Origin: Flavobacteriaceae bacterium | GTDB taxonomy: Bacteria > Bacteroidota > Bacteroidia > Flavobacteriales > Weeksellaceae | Assembly (NCBI GenBank): GCA_031277475.1 | Contig: JAITMJ010000148.1 | Span: 1 to 42,196 of the forward strand | Direction of reading: 5' to 3' | DNA length: 42,196 nucleotides | In this document: piece after piece, positions 29,111-36,078 of the stretch | Layout of the letters: every line of letters starts with the position of its first letter | Position numbering within the stretch: the stretch's first letter is position 1 | Program-made: the position numbers and the translations under genes | Notes under the pieces: generated by a model | What the model saw: the letters and a program-made list of their open reading frames with translations, nothing else | Databases searched by the model: none | Told to the model about the DNA's origin: nothing

Positions 29111-30511
29111 ATGTCAGTAAATTTAATAACACCCCCACAAGAGTTTTTTTTAACTCCTTTTAAAAATAGTTTTCAGCCGCCTATTTCAAAAATGGCTCTG
29201 ACCTCGATTTTCAACAACAACCCAAAGTGGTTGGGAGTAATTCTCGCACGAGATTACGGAATGGACGATTCCCTTATCGCTGAACTTATGGCACAAGGAA
29301 ATGAATTTACCGTTGCCTCCGACCAAGTAATTTGGGAAGAAGAGGCTTATGTGAAATCCCTCGCATCCGTTACCGGAGCAGGAGCAGTAACCAAAGACGG
29401 AAACGATTTTACCATTAATCCCGCAGCCATTCCGGCAGACGCTTTTGATTTTGATTCCGACAGACCAACAGAGGCAGTTTGGACAAACGTGAGACAAGGC
29501 GTTCAATTCACTGCTTTTAGTAGCACAGGCGGAATGACAAGCGGTGTTGTAACATCAATTTCTAATGACGGAAAAACCTTTACCGCAACTCCCGTAGGCG
29601 AAGATTGGGAAGATTTGGAAAGTGAAGACCCTATCGAAAATATAGAAATATATTTCACGGGGAACATCCTTGCACATTGCGAACTTGCACCTTGTGTAGC
29701 AAGCAGACCATACAATCCGAAGCGTGAAAACACGATGAAAAAAAATTCACAGTGTGTAGAATATTGTATTGAAACCGAAATCGCAAACGGCGAGGACGGC
29801 GGAGATGCTATCGTGGTTTTCAAAAATCCAAACGGAGACGGCGAATATCACGTTTCCGAAAGATTGGCGGATAAAGAAAAGTTACTTCTCGAAGAAATGG
29901 ACTATTCTTTTGCCTTTGACCATAGATTTGACCTTGATGTAAACACAGGACTCCCGAAAGGTACTTGGGGTATTCTTCCGATTCTTGAAAATAGAGCACA
30001 AAAAAATCAAGGAATGATTACCACTCTGCAAGATGCCAAAAACCTTGCCGCAAATATGTTGAAACAAAACGTGAAATACGGCGTGTTAAGATGCACAACC
30101 GAGCAATCTATGGTGTTGGCAGACTTGTTCCCGCTTGGCGGTCAGTTTACCATTGATCCGTTCAAAGACAACACCAATGCTTTGTTCCACTTCGGATATG
30201 GCGGTTTCAAAATCGGCGAAGTAACCATTCTTTTCAAAAGATGGAAATCTATCGACAATCTCGGTGAAAACGTTGGCAAAAGGTATCATTATTTAATGAT
30301 TCCGCAAGGCAAATTGAAAAGAGTAATCAATGGTAAAGAAATGCAAGTAGGCTACTTGAACATTGCTTGGTTTGGAAACAAAAAAGAAAACTGGAAATTC
30401 CGAACCACCACCGATGAAATCCACGGCGGAAACTTCAAAACAGATATTGAAGTGAAAGCTGCCCCCATAGTACTCAGACCCCAAGACTTCATTCTCGGAG
30501 TAAGTGTATAA
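29111..30511 (+). CDS. Probable major capsid protein
   Basis: 466 residues with no membrane segment and a globular, beta-rich composition (TPPQEFFLTPFKNSFQPPISKMALTSIFNNNPKWLG... to APIVLRPQDFILGVSV). I recognise no catalytic motif. It is called the capsid protein from its size, its location after an acidic scaffold-like gene, and the strong stem-loops after it, as is usual for very abundant virion proteins. A basic/polar interior (RPYNPKRENTMKKNSQCVEYC) and a late segment (LTIDPFKDNTNALFHFGYGGFKIGEVTILFKRWKS type) would fit an HK97-fold protein. Another large virion protein cannot be excluded. Confidence 0.6.
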   Translation: MSVNLITPPQEFFLTPFKNSFQPPISKMALTSIFNNNPKWLGVILARDYGMDDSLIAELMAQGNEFTVASDQVIWEEEAYVKSLASVTGAGAVTKDGNDFTINPAAIPADAFDFDSDRPTEAVWTNVRQGVQFTAFSSTGGMTSGVVTSISNDGKTFTATPVGEDWEDLESEDPIENIEIYFTGNILAHCELAPCVASRPYNPKRENTMKKNSQCVEYCIETEIANGEDGGDAIVVFKNPNGDGEYHVSERLADKEKLLLEEMDYSFAFDHRFDLDVNTGLPKGTWGILPILENRAQKNQGMITTLQDAKNLAANMLKQNVKYGVLRCTTEQSMVLADLFPLGGQFTIDPFKDNTNALFHFGYGGFKIGEVTILFKRWKSIDNLGENVGKRYHYLMIPQGKLKRVINGKEMQVGYLNIAWFGNKKENWKFRTTTDEIHGGNFKTDIEVKAAPIVLRPQDFILGVSV

Positions 30512-30527
30512 ATAATGCCAATGGCTG

Positions 30528-30554
30528 TGGCTAATAGAATTTCGCTATTAGCCA
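30528..30554. repeat. Hairpin 1 after the capsid gene (GCTAATAGC repeat type)
   Basis: GGCTAATAG (30529-30537) and CTATTAGCC (30545-30553), extended by one T-A pair, form a perfect stem around AATTTCG. The element is built from the GGCTAATGGC/TTAGCCATTTGCC type of dispersed repeat and lies 16 bp after the stop of the capsid gene. Confidence 0.7.
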
Positions 30555-30557
30555 TTT

Positions 30558-30603
30558 ACCCTGTTAGATAAAAAAAACAACACAAAGTATTATCTAACAG
30601 GGT
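30558..30603. terminator. Hairpin 2 after the capsid gene (14-bp perfect stem)
   Basis: ACCCTGTTAGATAA (30558-30571) and TTATCTAACAGGGT (30590-30603) are perfectly complementary, with an 18-base A-rich loop. It is followed about 10 bases later by CTTTTTAAC. It may be a partial terminator or a 3' mRNA stabiliser that raises the amount of capsid message relative to later genes. Confidence 0.6.
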
Positions 30604-30643
30604 GAACCAACGGCTTTTTAACTTTAATTAAATAAAATTACTT

Positions 30644-31597
30644 ATGGCTATTTACAGATTTGACCAAAAATTAGCAAATATGAACTTCAAAACCCGATTC
30701 GAGGGCGAAGATGAACATAAAAAGATTGCTATGATTAGATTAGTCGAGGGCGACGAAAATGTTTATGAAAAAAAACAAGACGCCAATGCGACACAGAGAA
30801 GTTTCCGAACAGGACAAGTGAATACAATCGTGAACGGAAAACGCTACTACCAAACCGAAATCAACGACAAAGCGGTAGAAAACTTTTTAGAACGCACGTC
30901 TTTTTGGAAACGAGGTATGATAACAGTTTACAACCCCGTTGAAGAAAACAAGAAAAAATCCGCAGCAATCACAGAAAACCTTATGCTTATTTTAGAAATT
31001 GCCAAATGGGAAACCGATAACCTTTTCAAATACGGATATGCACTTTTCGGAAACAAGGTAAACAAATTCCTTAAAGACCAAGATACTGAGGGATTGCGTA
31101 TTAAAATAATGGCGATTGCACAAGACGAGCCGGAAAAAATCATTGCTCTTAAATCCGAAGACAACGAAAACAAACTTGTCGCCTCACTTGCTTTTGCAAA
31201 AGGAATCGTAATCGAAACCAACGCCGGAAATTCAATTGCTTGGGGAGATACCGGCGCACAAATCACTACCGTAACCAAAGGACAATCTCCGTTAGATGCT
31301 ATCGTAGAACATTTCAACGAAAGAAGCGGTAAAGAGGTTTTGCAACTCATCGGGGCGAAAATTGAAAGAGTAGCCAAAGATAAAGTCGCAGAAGATTTAA
31401 CCGCCGCCGCTAATGAAGATACAGACGAAGATGATTTTGACGACGAAGATGATTTTAACGAAGAAGAATCGGAAACACAAGAACCGGAAGAAGCCGCAAA
31501 CGATGTTCCGATAACACCGATTGCACCAAAACCTGCACTCCCGAGAAAACCAAGTCCCCTAAACAAAGGCGGACGAGGCAGAGGTAGAAAAAAATAA
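30644..31597 (+). CDS. Hypothetical virion protein with acidic and repeat-derived tail
   Basis: 317 residues. The body (about 1-245) is mixed and globular (YRFDQKLANMNFKTRFEGEDEHKKIAMIRL... VENFLERTSFWKRGMITVYNPVEE). Then come an acidic stretch (EDTDEDDFDDEDDFNEEESE) and a Pro/Lys/Arg tail ending PSPLNKGGRGRGRKK. The SPLNKGGRG string is what the dispersed GC repeat typically encodes, so the tail seems to have been added by such a repeat. Position after the capsid gene suggests a decoration, head-completion or DNA-packaging aid; I do not recognise the family. Confidence 0.65.
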   Translation: MAIYRFDQKLANMNFKTRFEGEDEHKKIAMIRLVEGDENVYEKKQDANATQRSFRTGQVNTIVNGKRYYQTEINDKAVENFLERTSFWKRGMITVYNPVEENKKKSAAITENLMLILEIAKWETDNLFKYGYALFGNKVNKFLKDQDTEGLRIKIMAIAQDEPEKIIALKSEDNENKLVASLAFAKGIVIETNAGNSIAWGDTGAQITTVTKGQSPLDAIVEHFNERSGKEVLQLIGAKIERVAKDKVAEDLTAAANEDTDEDDFDDEDDFNEEESETQEPEEAANDVPITPIAPKPALPRKPSPLNKGGRGRGRKK

Positions 31598-31605
31598 AGT
31601 CGCTA

Positions 31606-31660
31606 CTCGCTTATGGCTAATGGCATTTTGCTGTTAGCCATTTGCCAAAAGCCAACAACA
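31606..31660. repeat. GCTAATGGC/GCCATTTGCC dispersed repeat
   Basis: TTATGGCTAATGGCATTTTGCTGTTAGCCATTTGCCAAAAGCC-type sequence fills the gap before the next gene and is partly self-complementary (GGCTAA/TTAGCC). It contains an upstream ATG (31613) in frame with the next gene, which I reject as a start because its product is only repeat sequence. Confidence 0.65.
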
Positions 31661-32365
31661 ATGAGCCAACAGCAAATCAACATCCTTTACGAATCCATAC
31701 AAACCGTATTAAACAAAAATAATATGGGAAAGGTAGATAATGCGAGGTTTAATTCTGTGTTGCAAGAGGCAATGTTCAACATTCAGGAAAACTTGTTTTC
31801 GGATTTCAGAAAATTGGCATACCGAAAAATGAAATTTCAAGATACCCCGAACTATGGAAGCGAGGCACTTTACAGAAAGCAAGCAATAGAATATTACATC
31901 GCAGAAAAGAATGTTGCCGTTGCTGATGGAAAGGTAAATCTTTATGAAAACATTGACGATATTTTTTTGCTGAACGAAGTCTTTTCAGACAAAGCATTAA
32001 TCGAAAAAACAGATGCCAATATTTTTAACAGATTGGGCAAAATAAAAGGATTTTCACCCACAAATTGCAGCCCTGTTTTCACTTACAATAACGGCTTATT
32101 GAAAATATCGCCTAAAACCATAAACGAAATAGACGTTGTTTATTTCAGAGAGATAAAACCCCCAAAACGAACAATTAAAATCATTGACGAAACAGAAGTA
32201 TTTAATCCGGACGACGAAGATTTCCAAGATATAGATATGCACCCGATAATGTTGCACGCCATATTCATAGAAGTTTTGGGATATTTCGGACTAAACTTAA
32301 AAGAAGAATACGCCATACAATACGCCAACGCATTAAAACAAGAAGCGCAAATAGACAAGCAGTAG
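31661..32365 (+). CDS. Putative head-tail adaptor / tail tubular protein
   Basis: 234 residues from the ATG at 31661 (MSQQQINILYESIQTVLNKNNMGKV). It is helical, with NSVLQEAMFNIQENLFSDFRKLAYRKMKFQD, a central beta part (FSPTNCSPVFTYNNGLLKISPKTINEIDVVYFREIKPPKRTIKI) and a C-terminal helical region (HPIMLHAIFIEVLGYFGLNLKEEYAIQYANALKQEAQ). Size, order after the capsid gene and the all-helical ends recall gp11-like tail tubular A or head-tail adaptors of podoviruses. This is by position and fold impression, not motif. Confidence 0.5.
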   Translation: MSQQQINILYESIQTVLNKNNMGKVDNARFNSVLQEAMFNIQENLFSDFRKLAYRKMKFQDTPNYGSEALYRKQAIEYYIAEKNVAVADGKVNLYENIDDIFLLNEVFSDKALIEKTDANIFNRLGKIKGFSPTNCSPVFTYNNGLLKISPKTINEIDVVYFREIKPPKRTIKIIDETEVFNPDDEDFQDIDMHPIMLHAIFIEVLGYFGLNLKEEYAIQYANALKQEAQIDKQ

Positions 32366-32413
32366 GCTTTTGGTAAATGGATTTAAACAATTATAAATTA
32401 AATAGGGCTTTTT

Positions 32414-32434
32414 CCCCTTTTGGGGCAGGGGCTT
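32414..32434. repeat. Dispersed GC-hairpin repeat, copy 2
   Basis: CCCCTTTTGGGG followed by CAGGGGCTT, in the 85-bp gap after the adaptor candidate. A shorter form of the element at 27463. Confidence 0.8.
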
Positions 32435-32450
32435 ATAAAACAACAAACTT

Positions 32451-32711
32451 ATGACAACATTTTTTTTCATCGGAATCATCGTATTGATGTTAATTTTTGG
32501 ACTGATTGCTTTTTTCATCGGAAAAACATTAAACAAGTTCAACATTATTAAAATTTCAGACACATTCACGCCGGACAAAGAACGAAGTGAAATACAACAA
32601 AAGCAAGATGCCGTTATGCTTTTAAAAGATGAAATCGCTAAAAGCGGAGCATTAAAAATTACACCACTCGAAAACGGAAAAGTAGAAGTTACTTTAACAC
32701 TAATTCAATAA
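32451..32711 (+). CDS. Small membrane protein of the late module
   Basis: 86 residues with one N-terminal membrane segment (about 3-25, FFFIGIIVLMLIFGLIAFFIG) and a polar helical part (DTFTPDKERSEIQQKQDAVMLLKDEIAKSG) ending in two strands. A single-span protein here might be a pinholin, a spanin-like protein or a virion component that crosses the membrane; there is not enough to decide. Confidence 0.6.
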   Translation: MTTFFFIGIIVLMLIFGLIAFFIGKTLNKFNIIKISDTFTPDKERSEIQQKQDAVMLLKDEIAKSGALKITPLENGKVEVTLTLIQ

Positions 32712-32730
32712 TAACAACTCTAATCATTTT

Positions 32731-32752
32731 CCCCCTTTGGGGGATAGGGGGC
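32731..32752. repeat. Dispersed GC-hairpin repeat, copy 3
   Basis: CCCCCTTTGGGGG followed by ATAGGGGGC, in the gap before the 43-residue gene, whose ATG lies right after the repeat. Confidence 0.8.
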
Positions 32753-32754
32753 TT

Positions 32755-32886
32755 ATGTATCCGATTCTAAACATCAAAGGACTTTCAAAAAATGGGATTA
32801 AGAAAAAAATACAATCCCATCTAAAACCCTCAATCATAAACAAAAACTCCATAAACGGCTGTCATAAATGCGGAAGCAAAAAATAA
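32755..32886 (+). CDS. Small basic CxxC protein (43 aa)
   Basis: ATG at 32755 directly after a GC repeat; 43 residues, strongly basic (GLSKNGIKKKIQSHLKPSIINKN), ending in NGCHKCGSKK, where C-x2-C plus a His could bind zinc. Short, but composition and position (late module, same strand) support it. It may bind nucleic acid. Confidence 0.45.
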   Translation: MYPILNIKGLSKNGIKKKIQSHLKPSIINKNSINGCHKCGSKK

Positions 32887-32952
32887 CATTAACCCAACCT
32901 TTTGCCATCTGCAATAAGCCATTTGCCAACAGCAAATTATTTTTCTTTGATT

Positions 32953-32984
32953 CCCGCTATTTCCCATTTTATAGCGGGTTTTTT
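32953..32984 (+). terminator. Rho-independent terminator
   Basis: CCCGCTAT (32953-32960) and ATAGCGGG (32971-32978) form a perfect 8-bp GC-containing stem around a 10-base loop and are followed by six T (32979-32984). It ends the transcription unit that starts at 27942. Confidence 0.88.
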
Positions 32985-32987
32985 ATG

Positions 32988-33009
32988 CCCCCTTTCCCCC
33001 AAAGGGGCG
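32988..33009. repeat. Dispersed GC-hairpin repeat, copy 4 (inverted)
   Basis: CCCCCTTTCCCCCAAAGGGG is the reverse complement of the CCCCTTTGGGGG...GGGGG form, lying just after the terminator and opposite in orientation to the other copies. Confidence 0.7.
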
Positions 33010-33123
33010 AACAATCCTAATACCAAGCGTTCTCTGGGTGCATTTTATTTTTAAGGTTTAATGTTTAATGTTTAAAGTTTTTTTTAGTTTTTAAAAATTT
33101 AGATTTTAGTTTTTAGCGGTTTT

Positions 33124-33147
33124 CCCCCTTTGGGGGTCAGGGGGCTT
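33124..33147. repeat. Dispersed GC-hairpin repeat, copy 5
   Basis: CCCCCTTTGGGGG followed by TCAGGGGGCTT, about 10 bp upstream of the second late promoter motif. Nearly identical to copy 3. Confidence 0.8.
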
Positions 33148-33155
33148 CTGGGCTT

Positions 33156-33203
33156 TTAAGCAAAAACGCCATCGCCCCATTCCGATATTATATTTGCAGA
33201 AAT
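33156..33203 (+). promoter_or_regulatory. Late promoter, copy 2 (bipartite motif)
   Basis: TTAAGCAAAAA (33156-33166), 19 bp, then TATTATATTTGCAGAAAT (33186-33203) with the -7 box TATATTTG at 33189-33196. The ATG at 33202 overlaps the end of the motif, so the transcript would be leaderless or start inside the gene unless the true start of translation is later. It matches the motif at 27886-27932. Confidence 0.6.
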
Positions 33204-33618
33204 GAAACAGGAAGACTTGTGTTACAGGTGGCTCAATGCCGGAGACGCCGAAATGGTAAACGATTGGCTAAAAGGTTGGAAAAAAAACAGCCTCGATGTC
33301 GGAATGTACCCCGAAACAGGATTGGTGCTTTTCAACCAAACAGACGAAACTCCGGTATATGCAGGATTCGTTTGGATTCCGAATACAAGCAATATGGCAA
33401 TGATAGGATTCGTAACACGCAACCCTTTCTATAAAAAGAAACTGCCGAAAAACACAAGAGAAAAATTTTTGAATATGCTCATTTGGCTATGCAAAGAATT
33501 AGGAAAAGAATATGTAATCACGTGGACGGACAACCAAGCCCTCGTCAGCGATTTCAAAAAACTCGGACTTACGGAAACATCAAACAAGTGTAGCGAATTA
33601 TTAGCAAAAATCATTTAA
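33202..33618 (+). CDS. GNAT-like protein, T7 gp13-like position
   Basis: 138 residues. The pattern (RWLNAGDAEMVNDWL, VLFNQTDETPVYAGFVWIPNTSNMAMIGFVTRNPFY, then EKFLNMLIWLCKELGKEYVITWTDNQALVSDFKKLGLTET) follows the strand-helix order of GNAT acetyltransferases, including the late N-x-x-x-x-x-F-x-K-L-G-F-like element. T7 gp13, also about 138 residues, is a GNAT-like protein encoded just before the internal virion genes 14-15-16. The same place and size here suggest an equivalent assembly role. True acetyltransferase activity is uncertain, as the acetyl-CoA loop is not obvious. Confidence 0.65.
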   Translation: MKQEDLCYRWLNAGDAEMVNDWLKGWKKNSLDVGMYPETGLVLFNQTDETPVYAGFVWIPNTSNMAMIGFVTRNPFYKKKLPKNTREKFLNMLIWLCKELGKEYVITWTDNQALVSDFKKLGLTETSNKCSELLAKII

Positions 33619-33665
33619 CCGCCGCTTGCCAACAGCCAAAAGCAAGCAGCAAAAAGCAAATAAAA
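33619..33665. repeat. GCCAACAGCC/AAAAGCAA-type spacer repeat
   Basis: CCGCTTGCCAACAGCCAAAAGCAAGCAGCAAAAAGCAAA-type low-complexity sequence fills the whole gap between the GNAT-like gene and the next gene. Same family as 29060 and 32897. Confidence 0.6.
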
Positions 33666-33669
33666 AATT

Positions 33670-34452
33670 ATGCCAGCAGCCGTAGCAGCAATACCCGCAG
33701 TAATAGGAGGAGTTTCCGCATTAGGAACAACCATTACAGGATTCTCACAAGCCTCACGAGCAAGACGTGAAGCCGAAAGAATACAGCAACAAATAGACAA
33801 TTATAGGCGACAAACGCTCACCAATCCGTTTGAGGAGTTGCAAGTATCAACACTTGGGGCAGACCGACAACGTGAAGATTTAGCGAGGTCTATGGCTACC
33901 GCCGCCAATCTTGCGGCAATGGGCGGAAGCCGTGCCATTGCATCGCTTACCCCGAATCTCATCGCACAGCAAAACGCACAAGAAGCGCAAATCGTTGCCA
34001 ACCTCGACGAGCAGGAAAAACAACGTCAGCAACTCATTGCACAAGGAAACCAAATCGTCCAACAAATGACCGAACAAAGAGAAAGAGACGATTTATTAGG
34101 TCTCGGAAACGCCTTGAACACAGCAAACCAAAATAGAACAAACGCCAATAATATGGTAGTACAAGGACTTACACAGTTAGGCGGAACGGCAATGGCATTT
34201 GGCGGCGATTTATTTAAAGGCACACCGAAAGAAGGAACCTTTGGCGGTGATGGAGCATTAAAAACAATTCTGCCGGGCGCAGAAGTATCGCCGGCAAATC
34301 CTTTACCACAAAATTATCAATCACCAATGCCAAATTCACCTGCTGTTTTCAATATACCGCAAGTAACCGGAAACAACGGAACATTATTTAATGCAAACCC
34401 ATTTATGCTATCATTAAACGGAATGTGGAATCCTTTCGGACAGCCATTATAA
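33670..34452 (+). CDS. Putative internal virion (ejection) protein, gp14-like
   Basis: 260 residues. It begins with an Ala/Gly/Ile-rich hydrophobic stretch (about 1-25, PAAVAAIPAVIGGVSALGTTITGF), then a long Gln/Arg/Ala-rich helical region (ARREAERIQQQIDNYRR... QNAQEAQIVANLDEQEKQRQQLIAQGNQIVQQM) and a Gly/Pro/Asn-rich tail. This plan, with a membrane-active N-terminus and a Gln-rich coiled coil, is typical of internal virion proteins such as T7 gp14 that are ejected into the host envelope. It is placed between a gp13-like and a gp15-sized gene. Confidence 0.6.
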   Translation: MPAAVAAIPAVIGGVSALGTTITGFSQASRARREAERIQQQIDNYRRQTLTNPFEELQVSTLGADRQREDLARSMATAANLAAMGGSRAIASLTPNLIAQQNAQEAQIVANLDEQEKQRQQLIAQGNQIVQQMTEQRERDDLLGLGNALNTANQNRTNANNMVVQGLTQLGGTAMAFGGDLFKGTPKEGTFGGDGALKTILPGAEVSPANPLPQNYQSPMPNSPAVFNIPQVTGNNGTLFNANPFMLSLNGMWNPFGQPL

Positions 34453-34482
34453 CCTTGAACCTTGAACCTTAAACCTTAAACC
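34451..34482. repeat. Heptamer tandem repeat (CCTTGAA/CCTTAAA)
   Basis: About four and a half 7-bp units (AACCTTG, AACCTTG, AACCTTA, AACCTTA, AACC) lie between two late genes. It is the same type of array as in the host part of the window at 919-960. Confidence 0.85.
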
Positions 34483-34484
34483 AA

Positions 34485-35999
34485 ATGCCACCAAAAGGAA
34501 ACTTCATCGCATACCAACCATTACGACCTGTTGAAAGCAAAATAGGAGACATCACAGGTAAGTTCATTGACGACCTTATCAAAAGAGGCGATGCCGAAAA
34601 AGCAGCAAAAGCAAAGGCAATGTTTGATGCGAATAAGTCCATCAACGACACTGTTTCGGATATAGACCTAAAATATGGAGAAACAATACCCGGATGGCAA
34701 GACCAAATGAACGCCAAAGTATCAAGACTTAATCAAAAAAAATTCGATATTATAAATATGCCCGGAGATACACCGGAACATTTAGCCGAAAAAGAAAGAG
34801 AACGAGCAATTTATCAAAGGGAAGTAGATGATTTTTTGCAAGCGGCTATATACTTTAATAGCGAAACCTTTAAAACGGCAATGACTAAAAATCGTGAAGC
34901 GAAAGCAAAAGGAGAACTATTTGAATACAGCCCCGAATATGCTTTATATACCGCATTGGAATCGGGAATAGGCGGAACAGGGAGAAACGAATACGGAATG
35001 ACAACTATTGAATTTCCCAATAGCGTAATGAATCCTTTCGGTGAAGTAGAAAAACAAACCGAAACTATGGCGGTAGCAAGACCGATGATTGAAAGCGTTC
35101 CAAGAAATACGGCAAACGACACACTAAAAACACTCCAAACATACACACCACAATATACAACCGCAAATGATGAATATCGCAAATCGGGATTAGTACACAT
35201 TGAAACCGTAAAAGCAGACGAAGCAAAAGCAAGAGACCAAGCAATGGGATTTTTGGGGTTCGATACTACAAAAAACAAGGATGGAACATACGCAAAAAAC
35301 ATTCAAGAACAAGTTCAAGATTGGGTGGGTCAAGGCAACGACATAAACGCAAAATCTCTATACAACAAAGCGAATGTAGAAGCAATACATCTATTTGCAA
35401 GTTACGCCAAAAGACTACCTAAAACAGCAGAAGACTTTGAAAGCGTAGTAGATTTCGCACAAAACTATATCCTCAACAACGTAGATGAAACAAACAAAAC
35501 AACCATAAAGAAAACCAATTTAGACTTAGCAATAGAGCAAGCAAGTTTAACAAAAACTAAACAAGAGATAGAGAAAAACAGGCAGGATATTAAAGAAAAT
35601 AAAGTTTCGGACACGACAGGTACTTTCAAAATGGTTGAAGAATGGGCTACGAATATAAACACAACCGACGGAAAAGTTGTTGATATTGAAAATGTAACCA
35701 GAATAAATCTTGGAAAAGACAAAGCCATATATCTATGGAGAAACAATAATGAATTGGTGTTTGCTCCCGAAATAATAGATGAATATGGCGGAAAATTAAT
35801 TTCTCCGATACCAACAAGAGAAGGAGTGTTCGATGCAGAATTGCGGGCTCGCGGAATAAATCCGGACACCTATAAAGATAAAGTCAGAGCGGGAGAAAAC
35901 GCCGCTAAAACAAACCTCAGATCTTCAAATATTACCAATTTTAATGCACCGGGCGCAGACAACCCAATAAGACCAAAAGACTATAATAACATTTTCTAA
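34485..35999 (+). CDS. Putative internal virion (ejection) protein, gp15-like
   Basis: 504 residues, soluble and mostly helical (GDITGKFIDDLIKRGDAEKAAKAKAMFDANKS... through KTNLDLAIEQASLTKTKQEIEKNRQDIKENK), with a beta-like part near 390-440 and a Pro/Asn tail. No enzyme motif was seen. It lies between a gp14-like and a giant gp16-like gene, so it is probably a component of the ejected channel. It ends 1 bp before a strong hairpin. Confidence 0.55.
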   Translation: MPPKGNFIAYQPLRPVESKIGDITGKFIDDLIKRGDAEKAAKAKAMFDANKSINDTVSDIDLKYGETIPGWQDQMNAKVSRLNQKKFDIINMPGDTPEHLAEKERERAIYQREVDDFLQAAIYFNSETFKTAMTKNREAKAKGELFEYSPEYALYTALESGIGGTGRNEYGMTTIEFPNSVMNPFGEVEKQTETMAVARPMIESVPRNTANDTLKTLQTYTPQYTTANDEYRKSGLVHIETVKADEAKARDQAMGFLGFDTTKNKDGTYAKNIQEQVQDWVGQGNDINAKSLYNKANVEAIHLFASYAKRLPKTAEDFESVVDFAQNYILNNVDETNKTTIKKTNLDLAIEQASLTKTKQEIEKNRQDIKENKVSDTTGTFKMVEEWATNINTTDGKVVDIENVTRINLGKDKAIYLWRNNNELVFAPEIIDEYGGKLISPIPTREGVFDAELRARGINPDTYKDKVRAGENAAKTNLRSSNITNFNAPGADNPIRPKDYNNIF

Positions 36000-36035
36000 T
36001 TATAGTGTTTCTTCATCGCTGAAGAAACACTATAA
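36000..36035. terminator. 16-bp perfect stem-loop
   Basis: TTATAGTGTTTCTTCA (36000-36015) and TGAAGAAACACTATAA (36020-36035) pair perfectly around the tetraloop TCGC, right after the stop at 35997-35999. There is no U-run after it on the plus strand (GACCAAAAAAA follows), so it is more likely an mRNA processing or stabilising element, or a weak terminator, than a standard terminator. Confidence 0.6.
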
Positions 36036-36078
36036 GACCAAAAAAAGATGAAAACAGTAACGAATTAAAAAATAAAAA

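Larger units (their letters stand above)
32887..33201. other. Gene-free spacer packed with repeats, a terminator and a promoter
   Basis: This 315-bp stretch holds, in order: a GCCATTTGCC-type repeat (32897-32936), a classical terminator (32953-32984), an inverted GC-hairpin repeat (32988-33009), a TTTAATG heptamer-like run (about 33052-33076), a T-rich tract, another GC-hairpin repeat (33124-33147), and the second copy of the late promoter motif (33156-33203). It separates two late transcription units. Confidence 0.7.

Noticed and set aside
30928-31566. Minus-strand frame of 212 codons, Ser-rich
   Set aside because: It is the antisense of the acidic and Lys/Glu-rich protein at 30644-31597; no signal or domain is seen.
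31613-31660. Upstream in-frame ATG for the adaptor candidate
   Set aside because: The 16 added residues (MANGILLLAICQKPTT) are translated from a dispersed GCTAATGGC/GCCATTTGCC repeat; the ATG at 31661 starts a natural sequence.
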